A stretch of DNA of 64,000 bases from Elymus sibiricus (lineage: Eukaryota > Streptophyta > Magnoliopsida > Poales > Poaceae): positions 442,431,531 through 442,495,530 of the forward strand of contig CM077665.1 in the NCBI GenBank assembly GCA_039707655.1. The letters are read 5' to 3'. This document shows positions 11,754 to 22,693 of the stretch, in pieces. The notes under the pieces are model-generated. The model ran no database searches. It was given only the letters and a program-made list of their open reading frames with translations, and was not told where the DNA came from. The position numbers and the translations under genes were made by a program. Every line of letters starts with the position of its first letter. Positions within the stretch are counted from its first letter, which is position 1.

Positions 11754-13430
11754 GTGAGAGATCATAGAAGCTGTCTGACACCATGTCCATGTAATCTGCG
11801 GGGTTAGGCGGTGGCAGATACGGTGGACCATCAGCCTAAGCCGCTATTCTGTTGTGAACAAATAACATCATGTTAGCACAGCAAAAGAAATTTCATGCCA
11901 CTAATAAGAGAGGCACAACGAAATGACCTATTTATTTCAAACTCCCCACTCCACACGTGGCTCGACCTCCGCTCTTCACGAATCACCCCTATGCCCAAAC
12001 CCTCTTCGGCCAGCTAAAGCTACAGTGCCCCTTCGCATGTTGCCCGATGCTTCGGCAGACACACCCTCCGCCAAGGCCCCTCGCTCTCTGGCGGCTTCGA
12101 CAGTCCTCATTTCGCAGGTAAACTTCTTGGTGTTTATGTGTCTGGTCTTATGACAAACGGTGCACCGGTTCTTTGTGTGTGTCTCGTATGCGAACGCGTC
12201 ATACTTATTGCTCTTACGCTTCATCTTGTCCATCTCCATCTTGAACCTCTTCGACTGTCGTCGGCCACACGCGGTGATAACAAGAGCAGTGTTCGGACGG
12301 AACTCTTTGCTAGTGTATGCGGGCCACCAAGCAGGGTCCAGGTATGGCTTAAACCTCGTGGACCAGGTAAGCTCCATGGCCTCTATGTTGTAATACGGTG
12401 AGACCATATTATCCCAATTCAAAGAGTGCTGCATGCATGCCACCATCTGATGCGAGCATTGGTCATGGTAAACCCTTTTACTATGGCATCTGCAAGTTTT
12501 GTTGGCAAGGTTCACCTCATTAATCCGACCGCCCCATGGTTCCCCGACACTGTTCTGGCAGCCCGCCTCTTCTACCGAGTAATCATGTTTCACCATATCG
12601 TACGTACTAGCCTTCTGACCAACATAAATGATCTGTTGTGTCTCTAGCCGCCCACTGACTTTTCGAGGCCACCAATGGTCACTTTAGTTGCCATCGCCAT
12701 CTGTGTGACATGCGCTGATGGAGCGCTTAATGGTAGACCACCATGATATCCAGTACTCATTGCACTTGTCGAAGGTGAAGGTCACCATGACGGCTACTGG
12801 GAGCCGCCTTATTCCCTTCAGAACGGCATTGAAAATCTCAGTCATTTTGCTCGTCATGTGGCCGTACCTCCCCCCCCCCCTTCATCGAAGGTGCGAGCCC
12901 ACTTCTCCTTCAAAGGAATGTGGGTTTGTATGAAATTGAAACCCTCTTTGGGGACAACCTTCATGAGGTGTTTCAGCCTTTGCTCAAACATGGACGACTC
13001 AAATTCCCCGCGCAGAAGCTTCAACGCGTCAGTGCAGTCTTTGTTGTTTACCTTTGAGTAGAAGTTCTGAGCGAAATGCCGCACGCACCATCTGTGAATT
13101 CTACATCCGGATAACCTTCTAACTGGTCGCCTACTGCATTGATGATACTAGGGTGCCGGTCCGATATGATGCATGGTGGCCTCTCAGCACCAAGGACGTG
13201 CACCCGCAGAAGATTCAGGAACCATTCCCAGTTGGAATTGTCTTCCCGTTCGACGAGGGCAAAAGCAAGGGGCACAAGCTGATTATCGCTGCCACGGGTT
13301 ATGGCCACCACCAGCATGCCTCGGACCTTGCCAGCAAGAAACGATCCATCAACCGAAAGGACTGGCTTGCAGTGACGGTATGCCTCCATGCACGCTCCGA
13401 ATGCCCAGAACGCCCTCCTAAAAGCGGGAA
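11754..13430 (-). pseudogene. Second copy of the MULE catalytic/SWIM segment inside array copy B, near-identical to copy A
   Basis: It starts at GTGAGAGATCATAG (11754, equivalent to 4989) and runs through the zinc knuckle, SWIM and catalytic domain to about 13430 (equivalent to about 6665). Comparing by eye, it differs from copy A at only about seven positions plus the length of the poly-C run, while the neighbouring copy B version (10088-11753) differs from both far more often. The long pieces are 11976-12596 (SWIM with CRCHSKRV...CSH, then a CTVCHKTRH zinc knuckle) and 13048-13503 (catalytic, Asp in LSVDGSFL and in IISDRHPS). The copy reads best as sequence transferred from copy A into copy B. 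Confidence 0.65.
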
Positions 13431-14642
13431 TCTCGGGTCCCACCCCTCTGGGCTCTTCTCTGGGAAGCCCTATGGGTATCCCTCCACCTCGTACACCATT
13501 CATGGATTGCGGGCCTTCATCGCTTGAAGTTGTTTCGGGAGCACACCGTATGACTCCTCCCAGTCACCGTACACCATCTTCAGAGCGAGCTGCTTAGCCC
13601 TCCAGGCCTTTCCGTAGTTCACATCATACTCAAATATCATGCTTATGTAATCCTGCAGCTGTGATGCGAATTACGTCAGCTACTTGGCGATGGCATGTTT
13701 CAGGCACTGGCTGATGAAGTTCGACGAGCTGCCGGTGATGAGCTTCTATGCGGTCGCGCCCACATCGATGCAATCCTACGCAGCTAATGATCTTCCATCG
13801 ATCGTCCAGTTTGCACTTCCGGGCACAGACCTTCCAGAGACAGCCCAGTTCACTGGTCTGACACTGCACCACGAATCTCAATTTTTTGTATGACTTGTGG
13901 ACGCGGTAAGGCCGATAGTCCCGCACTACGTACTCCTATAGCCATATCTTTATGTCTAGTATTGAGTTGAACACAAGCCCTAGATATATTGAAGGCTTCA
14001 GCCTCAGATTTATCTTCTCCTCTTCGGCTGTCTGAGGCCTTGGCACAACCAACGGCTCCATATCATACATATCTTGCTCCACTACAACTGCGAGGTCAGC
14101 GCCGCTTAAATCTCTAAACTCATGTGCGCTCATGTCTCTCTGGTATACGGTGCGGAAGAGTATCTTTTCCAACAAGCTGAACTGGAATTCATCGGCCGGA
14201 CCTTCATCATCGGAGTCCTCTGCCTGTGTCATCAGGTATTCCAACGTGGCCTTGTGCCCGCCCCTCTTCGGAAGCAGCATAACTAGCGTCGGTAAGTTCG
14301 TCCGAAGCAAAAGCAGTTTGCTGAGCGCGTAATTCCATTGAGATTTCTATGAGAGGAAGCTCCGGGGCCATTCGTTCAAAAACCGGCTCATCCTTTGTCT
14401 ATGCATATGCATCCACCTCTTCTGCAACCTCTTCTTCCTCCAACCGAGTCCTTTCTGACAAACCTGCATCACTGTTGTCGTCGTTGCCTTCAGTTTCTTC
14501 TGGACCGTTGTTCAGATCAAAATCACCACCCACATCTCCATTAACAACATCATGTGTTGGAGGGGTGCTAACTTCTACCATGAGTTAACTCCCGGTCATG
14601 GTATCGTAGATCTCTTGACTGTCAACACTATGGCTGCCTACT
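13431..14642 (-). pseudogene. MULE pseudogene, array copy B, N-terminal middle part
   Basis: It aligns with copy A about 6665-7880 but with clearly more differences than the segment just before it. The piece at 13926-13630 (98 residues) shows the MuDR-type zinc-binding region, with a Cys in VVQCQTSELGC and Cys/His in SCVGLHRCG, which is better preserved than in copy A. The pieces at 14310-13936 and 14581-14399 are the acidic region that precedes it. The gene is cut at 14642 by the retrotransposon insertion and resumes at 22694; the 5-bp CTACT is present on both sides (14638-14642 and 22694-22698). Confidence 0.65.
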
Positions 14643-15288
14643 TGATGTCTACTACGCAACTTTATTCTTGTAAACTCGTGTTGGGCCTCCAAGCGCAGAG
14701 TTTTGTAGGACAGTAGCAAATTTTCCTCAAGTGGATGACCTAAGGTTTATCAATCCGTGGGAGGCGTAGGATGAAGATGGTCTCTCTCGAACAACCCTGC
14801 AACCAAATAACAAAGAGTCTCTTGTGTCCCCAACACACCCAATACAATGGTAAATTGTATAGGTGCACTAGTTCGGCGAAGAGATGGTGATACAAGTGTA
14901 ATATGGATGGTAGATATAGGGTTTTGTAATCTGAAAATATAAAAACAGCAAGGTAACTAATGATAAAAGTGAGCAAAAACGGTATTGCAATGCTTGGAAA
15001 CAAGGCCTAGGGTTCATACTTTCACTAGTGCAAGTTCTCTCAACAATACTGACATAGTTGAATAATATGTAAATCCCTCACGTGCGACAAAGAGTTCACT
15101 CTAAAGTCACAAATAGCGGAGAACAAACGAAGAAATTATTGTAGGGTACGAAACCACCTCAAAGTTATCTTTTCCGATCAATCTTATGAGCTATCCCTAT
15201 AAGTGTCACGAGCAGCCCTAGAGTTCGTACTAAAATAACACCTTAAGATACACATCAACCAAAACCCTAATGTCACCTAGATACTCCA
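14643..15288 (-). repeat. 3' LTR, truncated (646 of about 1,670 bp)
   Basis: It matches the 5' LTR from 16449 with about nine substitutions. Homology stops at ...TAGATACTCCA (15288); the other copy continues. The missing part is the U3-side kilobase plus the polypurine tract, removed by one deletion joining the LTR to internal DNA at about 15289. Confidence 0.75.
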
Positions 15289-15537
15289 GTAAAAAATAAA
15301 AATTCCTGTACTGGAGTCAAAAGTTTCTGTTTTGGTTCAGCATCAATTCTACTCATCTTGTGTGTCATCCCAAAGGCTTTACTTGGCACTTTATTGAAAT
15401 AAAAGACACAAAACATGATTAATACAGTAGCTTAATCATGTGATCACACAAAAACAGAAAGGAAAAGCATTGGGTTGTCTCCCAACAAGCGCTTTTCTTT
15501 AATGCCTTTTAGCTAGGCATGATGATTTCAATGATGC

Positions 15538-16323
15538 TCATATAAGAATAGTAGTTGAAACATGCAAGAGAGCATCATGAAGCATATGACTAGCAAATTT
15601 AAGCCTAACCCACTTCCTATGCATAGGGATTTTGTGAGCAAACAATTTATGGGAGCAAGAATCAACTAGCATAGGAAGGCAAAACAAGCATAACTTCAAA
15701 ATTTTGAACACATAGAGAGGAAACTTAATATTATTGCAATTCCTACAAGCATATGTTCCTCCCTCATAATAATTTTCAGTAGCATCATGAAGGAATTTCA
15801 CAATATAACTATCACATAAAGCATTATCTTCATGATCCACAAGCATAGAAATTTTATTACTCTCCTCATAAGCAAATTTCTTCTCATTCATAATAGTGGG
15901 AGCAAAATCAACAAAATAACTATCATGAGATACTTGATTGACATAACCACATTGAATATTAAAATCATGATAACAAGTTTCATGGTTGTCATTACTCTTT
16001 ATAGCATACATGTCATCACAATAATCATCATAGATAGGAGGCATGCCATCATCATAATAAATTTGCTCATCAAAACTTGGGGGACTAAAAATATCATCTT
16101 CATCAAACATAGCATCCCCAAGCTTGTGGCTTTGCATATCATTAGCATCATGAATATTCAAGGAATTCATACTAACAACATTGCAATCATGCTCATCATA
16201 CAAAGATTTAGTGCCAAAAATTTTATTGACTTCTTCTTCTAACACTTTGGAACAATTTTCCTTTCCATCATTTTCACGAAAGACATTATAAAGATGAAGT
16301 ATATGAGGCAACCTCAATTCCAT
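15538..16323 (-). CDS. 261-residue ORF of a non-autonomous LTR retrotransposon, function unknown
   Basis: An ATG-started frame opens 98 nt inside the primer-binding site, where gag normally sits. The protein has an acidic central region with several DD/DE clusters (about residues 70-110), many Asn and His residues, and a Cys-rich, hydrophobic part near residues 195-225. I recognise no zinc knuckle, protease or polymerase motif. Acidic ORFs of this sort occur in defective Triticeae Gypsy elements, where their role is not established. The frame is intact, which for an element whose LTRs differ by about 1.4% may be chance or recent decay of constraint. It is a transposon ORF rather than a host gene. 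Confidence 0.6.
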   Translation of the reverse strand: MELRLPHILHLYNVFRENDGKENCSKVLEEEVNKIFGTKSLYDEHDCNVVSMNSLNIHDANDMQSHKLGDAMFDEDDIFSPPSFDEQIYYDDGMPPIYDDYCDDMYAIKSNDNHETCYHDFNIQCGYVNQVSHDSYFVDFAPTIMNEKKFAYEESNKISMLVDHEDNALCDSYIVKFLHDATENYYEGGTYACRNCNNIKFPLYVFKILKLCLFCLPMLVDSCSHKLFAHKIPMHRKWVRLKFASHMLHDALLHVSTTILI

Positions 16324-16420
16324 TTTTTTGTAGTTTTCTTTTATAGACTAAACTAGTGATAAAACAAGAAACTAAAAGATTCAATTGCAAGATCTAAAGA
16401 TATACCTTCAAGCACTCACC

Positions 16421-16438
16421 TCCCCGGCAACGGCGCCA
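16421..16438 (-). other. Primer-binding site of the minus-strand Gypsy-like element
   Basis: Read on the minus strand it is TGGCGCCGTTGCCGGGGA, the primer-binding sequence I associate with several Triticeae Gypsy families. It lies 10 nt inside the LTR end at 16449 and fixes the element as minus-strand, with its 5' LTR on the right. Confidence 0.75.
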
Positions 16439-16448
16439 GAAAAGATCT

Positions 16449-17552
16449 TGATGTCTACTACGCAACTTTATTCTTGTAGACTCGTGTTGGGCCTCCAAGC
16501 GCAGAGTTTTGTAGGACAGTAGCAAATTTCCCTCAAGTGGATGACCTAAGGTTTATCAATCCGTGGGAGGCGTAGGATGAAGATGGTCTCTCTCGAACAA
16601 CCCTGCAACCAAATGACAAAGAGTCTCTTGTGTCCCCAACACACCCAATACAATGGTAAATTGTATAGGTGCACTAGTTCGGCGAAGAGATGGTGATACA
16701 AGTGTAATATGGATGGTAGATATAGGGTTTTGTAATCTGAAAATATAAAAACAGCAAGGTAACTAATGATAAAAGTGAGCAAAAACGGTATTGCAATGCT
16801 TGGAAACAAGGCCTAGGGTTCATACTTTCACTAGTGCAAGTTCTCTCAACAATACTGACATAGTTGAATCATATGTAAATCCCTCACGTGCGACAAAGAG
16901 TTCACTCCAAAGTCACAAATAGCAGAGAACAAACGAAGAAATTATTGTAGGGTACGAAACCACCTCAAAGTTTTCTTTTCCGATCAATCTTATGAGCTAT
17001 CCCTATAAGTGTCACGAACAGCCCTAGAGTTTGTACTAAAATAACACCTTAAGATACACATCAACCAAAACCCTAATGTCACCTAGATACTCCAATGTCA
17101 CCACGAGTACCCATGGGCTTGATTATACGATATGCATCACACAATTTCAGATTCATCATGTTCAATCCAATACAAAGAATTTCAAAGAGTGCCCCAAAGT
17201 TTCTACCGGAGAGTCAAGACGAAAACGTGTGCCAACCCCTATGCATAGATTCCCAAGGTCACAGAACCCGCAAGTTGATCACCAATACATACATCAAGTG
17301 GATCAATAGAACATCCCATTGTCACCACGGATATCCCATCGCAAGACATACATCAAGTGTTCTCAAATCCTTTAAAGACTCAATCCGATAAGAAAACTTC
17401 AAAGGGAAAACTCAATTCATCACAAGAAGATAGAGAGGGGAAAACTCCATATGATTCATCTATATCAATAAAGCTCGCGGTACATCAAGATCGTGTCATC
17501 TCAAGAACACGAGAGAGAGAGAGAGATCAAACACATAGCTACTGGTACATAC
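16449..17552 (-). repeat. 5' LTR, 3' portion (interrupted LTR)
   Basis: It starts TGATGTCTACTACGCAAC like the left LTR and continues beyond the point where that one is truncated. At 17552 it is broken by the inserted element; its last five bases, CATAC (17548-17552), are repeated at 22123-22127, after which the LTR resumes. Confidence 0.75.
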
Positions 17553-20500
17553 TGAAAGGACGTGGATGTCGCCTAGAGGGGGGGTGAATAGGCGCTTTAA
17601 AATAATTATAGTTTAGGCTTGAACAAATGCGAAATAAAACTAACGTTTAATATGTCAAGCACAAAACCTAAAACAACTAGGCTCACCTATGTGCACCAAC
17701 AACTTATGCTAAGCAAGATAAACAACTAAGTGATAGCAGGATATAAAGCATGAAACAATATGGGTATCACAAAGTGAAGTGCATAAGTAAAGGGCTCGGG
17801 TAAGAGATAACCGAGGCACGTGGAGACGATGATGTATCCCGAAGTTCACACCCTTGCGGATGCTAATCTCCGTTCGGAGCGGTGTGGAGGCACAATGCTC
17901 CCCAAGAAGCCACTAGGGCCACCGTAATCTCCTCACGCCCTCGCACAATGCAAGATGCCGTGATTCCACTAAGGGACCCTTGAGGGCGGTCACCGAACCC
18001 GTACAAACAAGGTTGGGGCAATCTCCACAACTTAATTGGAGGCTCCCAACGACACCACGAAGCATCACCACAATGGATTGTGGCTCCGAGGTGACCTCAA
18101 ATGCTCGGGGCAATCTCCCCAACCTAATTGGAGACCCCGACGCTTGCCCGGAGCTTTACACCACAATGATTGAGCTCCGAGGCACCACCAACCGTCTAGG
18201 GCGCCAAGGCACCCAAGAGGAACAAGCTCTAGGGTGCACAAACACCCAAGAGTAATAAGCTTCTCAACTTCTCACTTCCACGTATCACCATGGAGAACTC
18301 AAACCTATGCACCAAATGCAATGGCAAGGGCACACGGAGTGCCCAAGTCCTTCTCTCCCAAATCCCACCACAACAACTAATGTTATGGTGGAAAATGAGA
18401 GGAAGAACGAAGAAGAACACCAAGAACTCCAAGAGCTAGATCCAAGGGGTTCCCCTCACATAGAGGAGAAAGTGATTGGTGGAAGTGTGGATCTAGATCT
18501 CCTCTCTCTTTTCCCTCAAGAACTAGCAAGAATCATTGGAGGGATTGAGAGTTAGCAAGCTCTAAGAAGGTCAACAATGGGGGGCAAACACGAGCTCAAG
18601 AGTTGGGGAACCATTGGGGAAGAAGACCCCCTTAAATAGGTCCCCACAAATCTGCTCGTTATGTGCAGAAAAACACAGGGGCGGTACAACCGGAGTGGAG
18701 GGCGGTACAACCGGTATAACCGGTAAGACCGGTACAACCGGCCAACCATCGCCCTACCACCGGATCACAACAGAGAGGTGGCCCGGATGCAGCAGCTCGG
18801 CCAGAGCCCCGGACCAGGCAAAGTCCTCAGCGGTACAACCGCTCGGGACCCCGGTTGTACCGGACTATATGAATATAGCGGTACAACCGGTCCAGGTCCG
18901 CCCAACAACCGGAGCTCAACAGGACCAAGTCCGGTTGTAGCCCGGTGCTGGGCCGGTTCAACCGCCCAGAGCTGCCACCCTGGGTCACCCAGTATTTGGC
19001 AGTACAACCGCCCGGGGGCAGCGGTACAACCGCTGGGGACAACTTAGTGGCAGCACCTCCAGGGTATCACCCCTGAAGTGGTGGTCAAACCGGAAGCATA
19101 GAGCGAGCAATGCATTAGGTCGGGACTGCGGTGTAATCGCATCAAGAAAACAGGTAAGACCAGAACTGCCATAACCTCTGCAAATGAGCTCAAAATTGAG
19201 CAAACTCAAGCTTGTTGGATTCAGGACAACAAGAGCTATCCAACAGCGATTGGTTATCTTAAGAGGAGGCAGTATGAAAATGCCAATGATATAGAGATGT
19301 GAAACCTCCATGAATGAAGAACCGGCAAAAACTCCAATATCGAAAACATCATAGAAGATGTATATGGACTCCATTTTCGATGAACTTGAGCTTGTCATGA
19401 AGCTGACCATAAGCTCAAGAACCCACATAGAGAAAAGCCAACCAAGAACCAAGAAAGATGATGATGCCAAGAATGCAATGGTTTGAGCTCTCAACGAACG
19501 ATACGATCAAGCTACTCACTTGAGAGCCCCCCTTGATAGTACGACTATCGATCCTATAACCCGGTCTCCCAACTACCACCATGAGACCGGTAAAATAGAA
19601 AACCCTATCAAGGTCAATCCTTTGCCTTGCGCATAGTCCACTTGAGCTAGATGATGACGATCTTGTCCTTCTCAAGATGGATCACCTTTCTTGATTGCGC
19701 TGGCTCGATGAAGACAAGTAGATTGCTCCCCCATACTCCACTATGGGTGAGCCACTCTTCGGCACATCTTCACAAGTCCATTGTCACCACAATGGATGGC
19801 AAGCTTCAAGCATGATCTCTCCGTGATGCTTCACTTGAACTTGCACACCGCAACCTTGATGACGATCACCACTTGATGTCATCTTCCATGGGTTGTATGG
19901 GATCTTCCTCTTGATGCAATTCCACGGAAATCTACCTAACCCTACAAAGAACACTCACGTAGACCATGGGTTAGTACACAAAGTGTAATGGACAATGCTT
20001 ACCATACCATGGGATCACTTGATCCCTCTCGGTACATCTTGTACGCTTTGTGTGTTGATCAACTTGATTCATTCTTTGCCTTAGTCTTGATCAACCTTGT
20101 ATCTTGTATTCTCTATGACCAATCTTTGGATAAAACCTTGAATACCACCTTGGTCACCATATAAACTCCTTGAAACCAACAGATGGACTTCAAGAAGTGC
20201 CTATGGACAAATCCTTCGAATATAACTCAAGGCAACCATTAGTCCATAGGGGTTGTCATCAATTACCAAAACCACACATGGAGAAATGTGCTCTTACAAT
20301 CTCCCCCATTTTGGTAATTGATGACAACCACCTTCAAGAGAGTTTATATAAGGAAATAAGCACAACCAAGCACACACATGCAAAGTATAATGCATGGGTA
20401 TGAGATGCAGATGCTTAAGCCATCAAAAGCAAAACTCTCTAAACTTTCCAACCTAAACTCTCTAAACTTCTCCCCCATTGGCATCGATTGCCAAAATGGA

Positions 20501-22122
20501 TGAAAAGCTTAGAAATCCAATATAATAGGTGTTCCTCCAAAAAGTGTGTATTTCTCAAAATATGAGTGCAATGAAATACACCTATACAATGATAAGTAGT
20601 TGGAGGAAAACAAACTATATTGAGTATCCAACAATTGCAAAAGGATCGTATGGCACAAAGACATACAAAAGAGTGAGACAAGCAATCGGAAGATACCAAT
20701 TGGAACAAACAATCACATGATCCTATGAATCACATGAATAAAAGATATTATGATATGGGCAAAAGAGTGTTTATAAAGAAACTAGAGAAGCTCCCCATGA
20801 TTTGTGCACTATTAAGAATTTTTGTATTTGGATACAAGAGCACAAAATAGGATCATCACTCCCCCAAAATCAATAGAAAACACACAATAAGTGCAAGCAC
20901 GTAGATAAGAAAATAAGAATATCACTTGCACCAAACATATGGTTGAGCAACATGTAAAAGAGGCAACTTAAGAATACGCTCAACCAAAATGATGTGTGTG
21001 AGTCATGGCAAGGCACTTGAGAAGACTATTATAAGGATGAGCATTAAGCATCGATATAGTCTTGATGAAATGAGACACAAAGTGCAAGACATATCCTTCG
21101 CACACACACAAAGCACTTTAGCAAATGGGTTCACAAGCTTACTAGTAAAAAAATTGAAAACCAAAGCTTGTGACAGCCCATGGTGAAGATAGGAAATAAT
21201 AGCCTTGTCAAGAGGAGGGATACCAAACGAGATGGCAAAACCCTCGTGAAGACAAACATGAGGAAAATAATCTTCACTGCCAAGGAGTGCATCAAGATGC
21301 AAGGATATAAGATCCGCACTCAAGACAAATTCTTTCACGAAACCACCAACGAAATAAAAGGGAATGCAACGGTGGACGTGAAAGAAACGAGGATATCAAC
21401 TAGAGATGTAACTTCTCTCATGTGAAAAATAAACTTGGTGGAAGACAATCATGATGATATATATCCACAAAGAAGAATGTACACACGAAATAGTTACAAG
21501 AAGGAACGAACAAGACATCCTAAAGGAAGTCATAAATATACCAATAAGATCTTTGCTTGAAAGCATAGCACATGGCCTAATATTTTCTTATTGTACATAA
21601 ATGAACTTCCCACACACGAACATCAAAGACATCACAACTAGCAATATGACATCATCGTTGAGACGCTTTGAGAAAGGAAACAAGTACCACAAGAAAGACT
21701 CAAGAAGTTCATGCCATGATGCAACCTATAAAAGGTTGAATGCAAGAAATGTATGCATGAAGTAGATACTAGTTACCGAGATAGCATTGGATTGATGTAG
21801 TAGACAATGGTTCATCGATCATCCTAGCATGGCTCCAATAAGCACATGGTGTCAACACCTTCCTTGTAAGTGAGCCGAGTGTCCAATGTATCTCCAATTG
21901 TTCCTAGAACAACACCACAAACAAAGTGGTACCCAAACTCATTGGGACCAAAAAGTTAGTGGACCAACAATACATAGGACAAAACTCCACATAAATATGG
22001 GCATATAGATATGAAATTGAATTTCATGCACACTTTAGCCAATTTATGTCATAGTGGAGTCTCCCCTATATATTGGGACAAGGAGAGAGAACATGCCACA
22101 CATGGAGAAATGTGCTCTTACA
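17553..22122. mobile_element. 4.57-kb LTR-like insertion (probable solo LTR or deleted element), TSD CATAC
   Basis: The insert runs from TGAAAGGACGTGGATGTC (17553) to AAATGTGCTCTTACA (22122), so it has TG...CA ends, and is flanked by CATAC on both sides (17548-17552, 22123-22127). It contains no recognisable gag or pol. A 27-bp end sequence occurs twice, at 20272-20298 and 22096-22122. Two readings fit: a single very long solo LTR, with a size like the LTRs of LARD elements, or a 2,746-bp left LTR (17553-20298) plus internal DNA and a right LTR deleted down to its last 27 bp. No primer-binding site is evident after 20298, which favours the solo LTR. Orientation is undetermined. Confidence 0.65.
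18670..19045. repeat. Cluster of degenerate GGTACAACCG motifs
   Basis: The decamer GGTACAACCG, or variants such as GGTATAACCG and GGTTGTACCG on the other strand, recurs roughly a dozen times at uneven spacing (examples near 18684, 18706, 18734, 18831, 18881, 19022). Copies occur in both orientations. It lies inside the LTR-like insertion. The spacing is irregular and no unique spacers of constant length exist, so it is not a CRISPR array. Confidence 0.6.
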
Positions 22123-22127
22123 CATAC

Positions 22128-22693
22128 CCTCAGCCCCGAGGGTGAACTACTTCCTCCTCGTCATGGAGACCGCCGGGATGATGAAGATGGCCTCCGGTGA
22201 TGGTTTCCCCCTCCGGCAGGGTGCCGGAACGGGCTCCCGATTGGTTTTTCGTGGCTACAGAGGCTTGCGGCGGCGGAACTCCCGATCTAGGTTTCTTTCT
22301 GGGGGTTTTGGTATTTATAAGAATTTTTGGCGTCGGAAACAAGTTAAGGGGGGCCACGAGGCGGCGACAAGCCAGGGGGGGCGCGCCCTAGGGGGGCGCC
22401 CCCTAGGCTTGTGGTGGCCTCGTGGCTCTTCTGGCCCAATTCCAATGCCCTGTGGGCTTCTTCTGGTCCATAAAAAATCACCGTAGATTTTTATTCCGTT
22501 TGGACTCCGTTTGATATTCCTTTTCTGTAAAACTCAAAAACACGAAAAAACAGAAACTGGCACTGGGCTCTAGGTCAATAGGTTACTCCCAAAAATAGTA
22601 TAAAATTATAATAAAATGATTGTAAAACATCCAAGAATGATAATATAATAGCATGGAACAAGCAAAAATTATAGATACGTTGGAGACGTATCA
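22128..22693 (-). repeat. 5' LTR, 5' portion (continuation after the nested insertion)
   Basis: On the minus strand it begins TGATACGTCTCCAACGTATC at 22693, a typical start for Triticeae Gypsy LTRs, and contains the GC-rich inverted stretch around 22370-22405. Joined with 16449-17552 it gives an LTR of about 1,670 bp. Confidence 0.75.

Larger units (their letters stand above)
14643..22693 (-). mobile_element. Non-autonomous Gypsy-like LTR retrotransposon inserted into the MULE array (TSD CTACT)
   Basis: The insertion is bounded by TGATG (14643) and TATCA (22693) and by 5-bp duplications CTACT (14638-14642, 22694-22698). Two copies of an LTR (14643-15288 and 16449 onward) flank an internal region with one 261-residue ORF and a primer-binding site, all on the minus strand. 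No protease, RT or integrase is present, so it would depend on another element. Its 5' LTR is itself split by a second insertion, 17553-22122. Confidence 0.8.

Noticed and set aside
18670..19045. Possible CRISPR-like array
   Set aside because: Repeats are short, degenerate, in both orientations and irregularly spaced in a plant retroelement.
22073..22486. 137-codon + ORF across the 22122 junction
   Set aside because: It spans the border of two retroelements and reads LTR DNA; no protein family resemblance.
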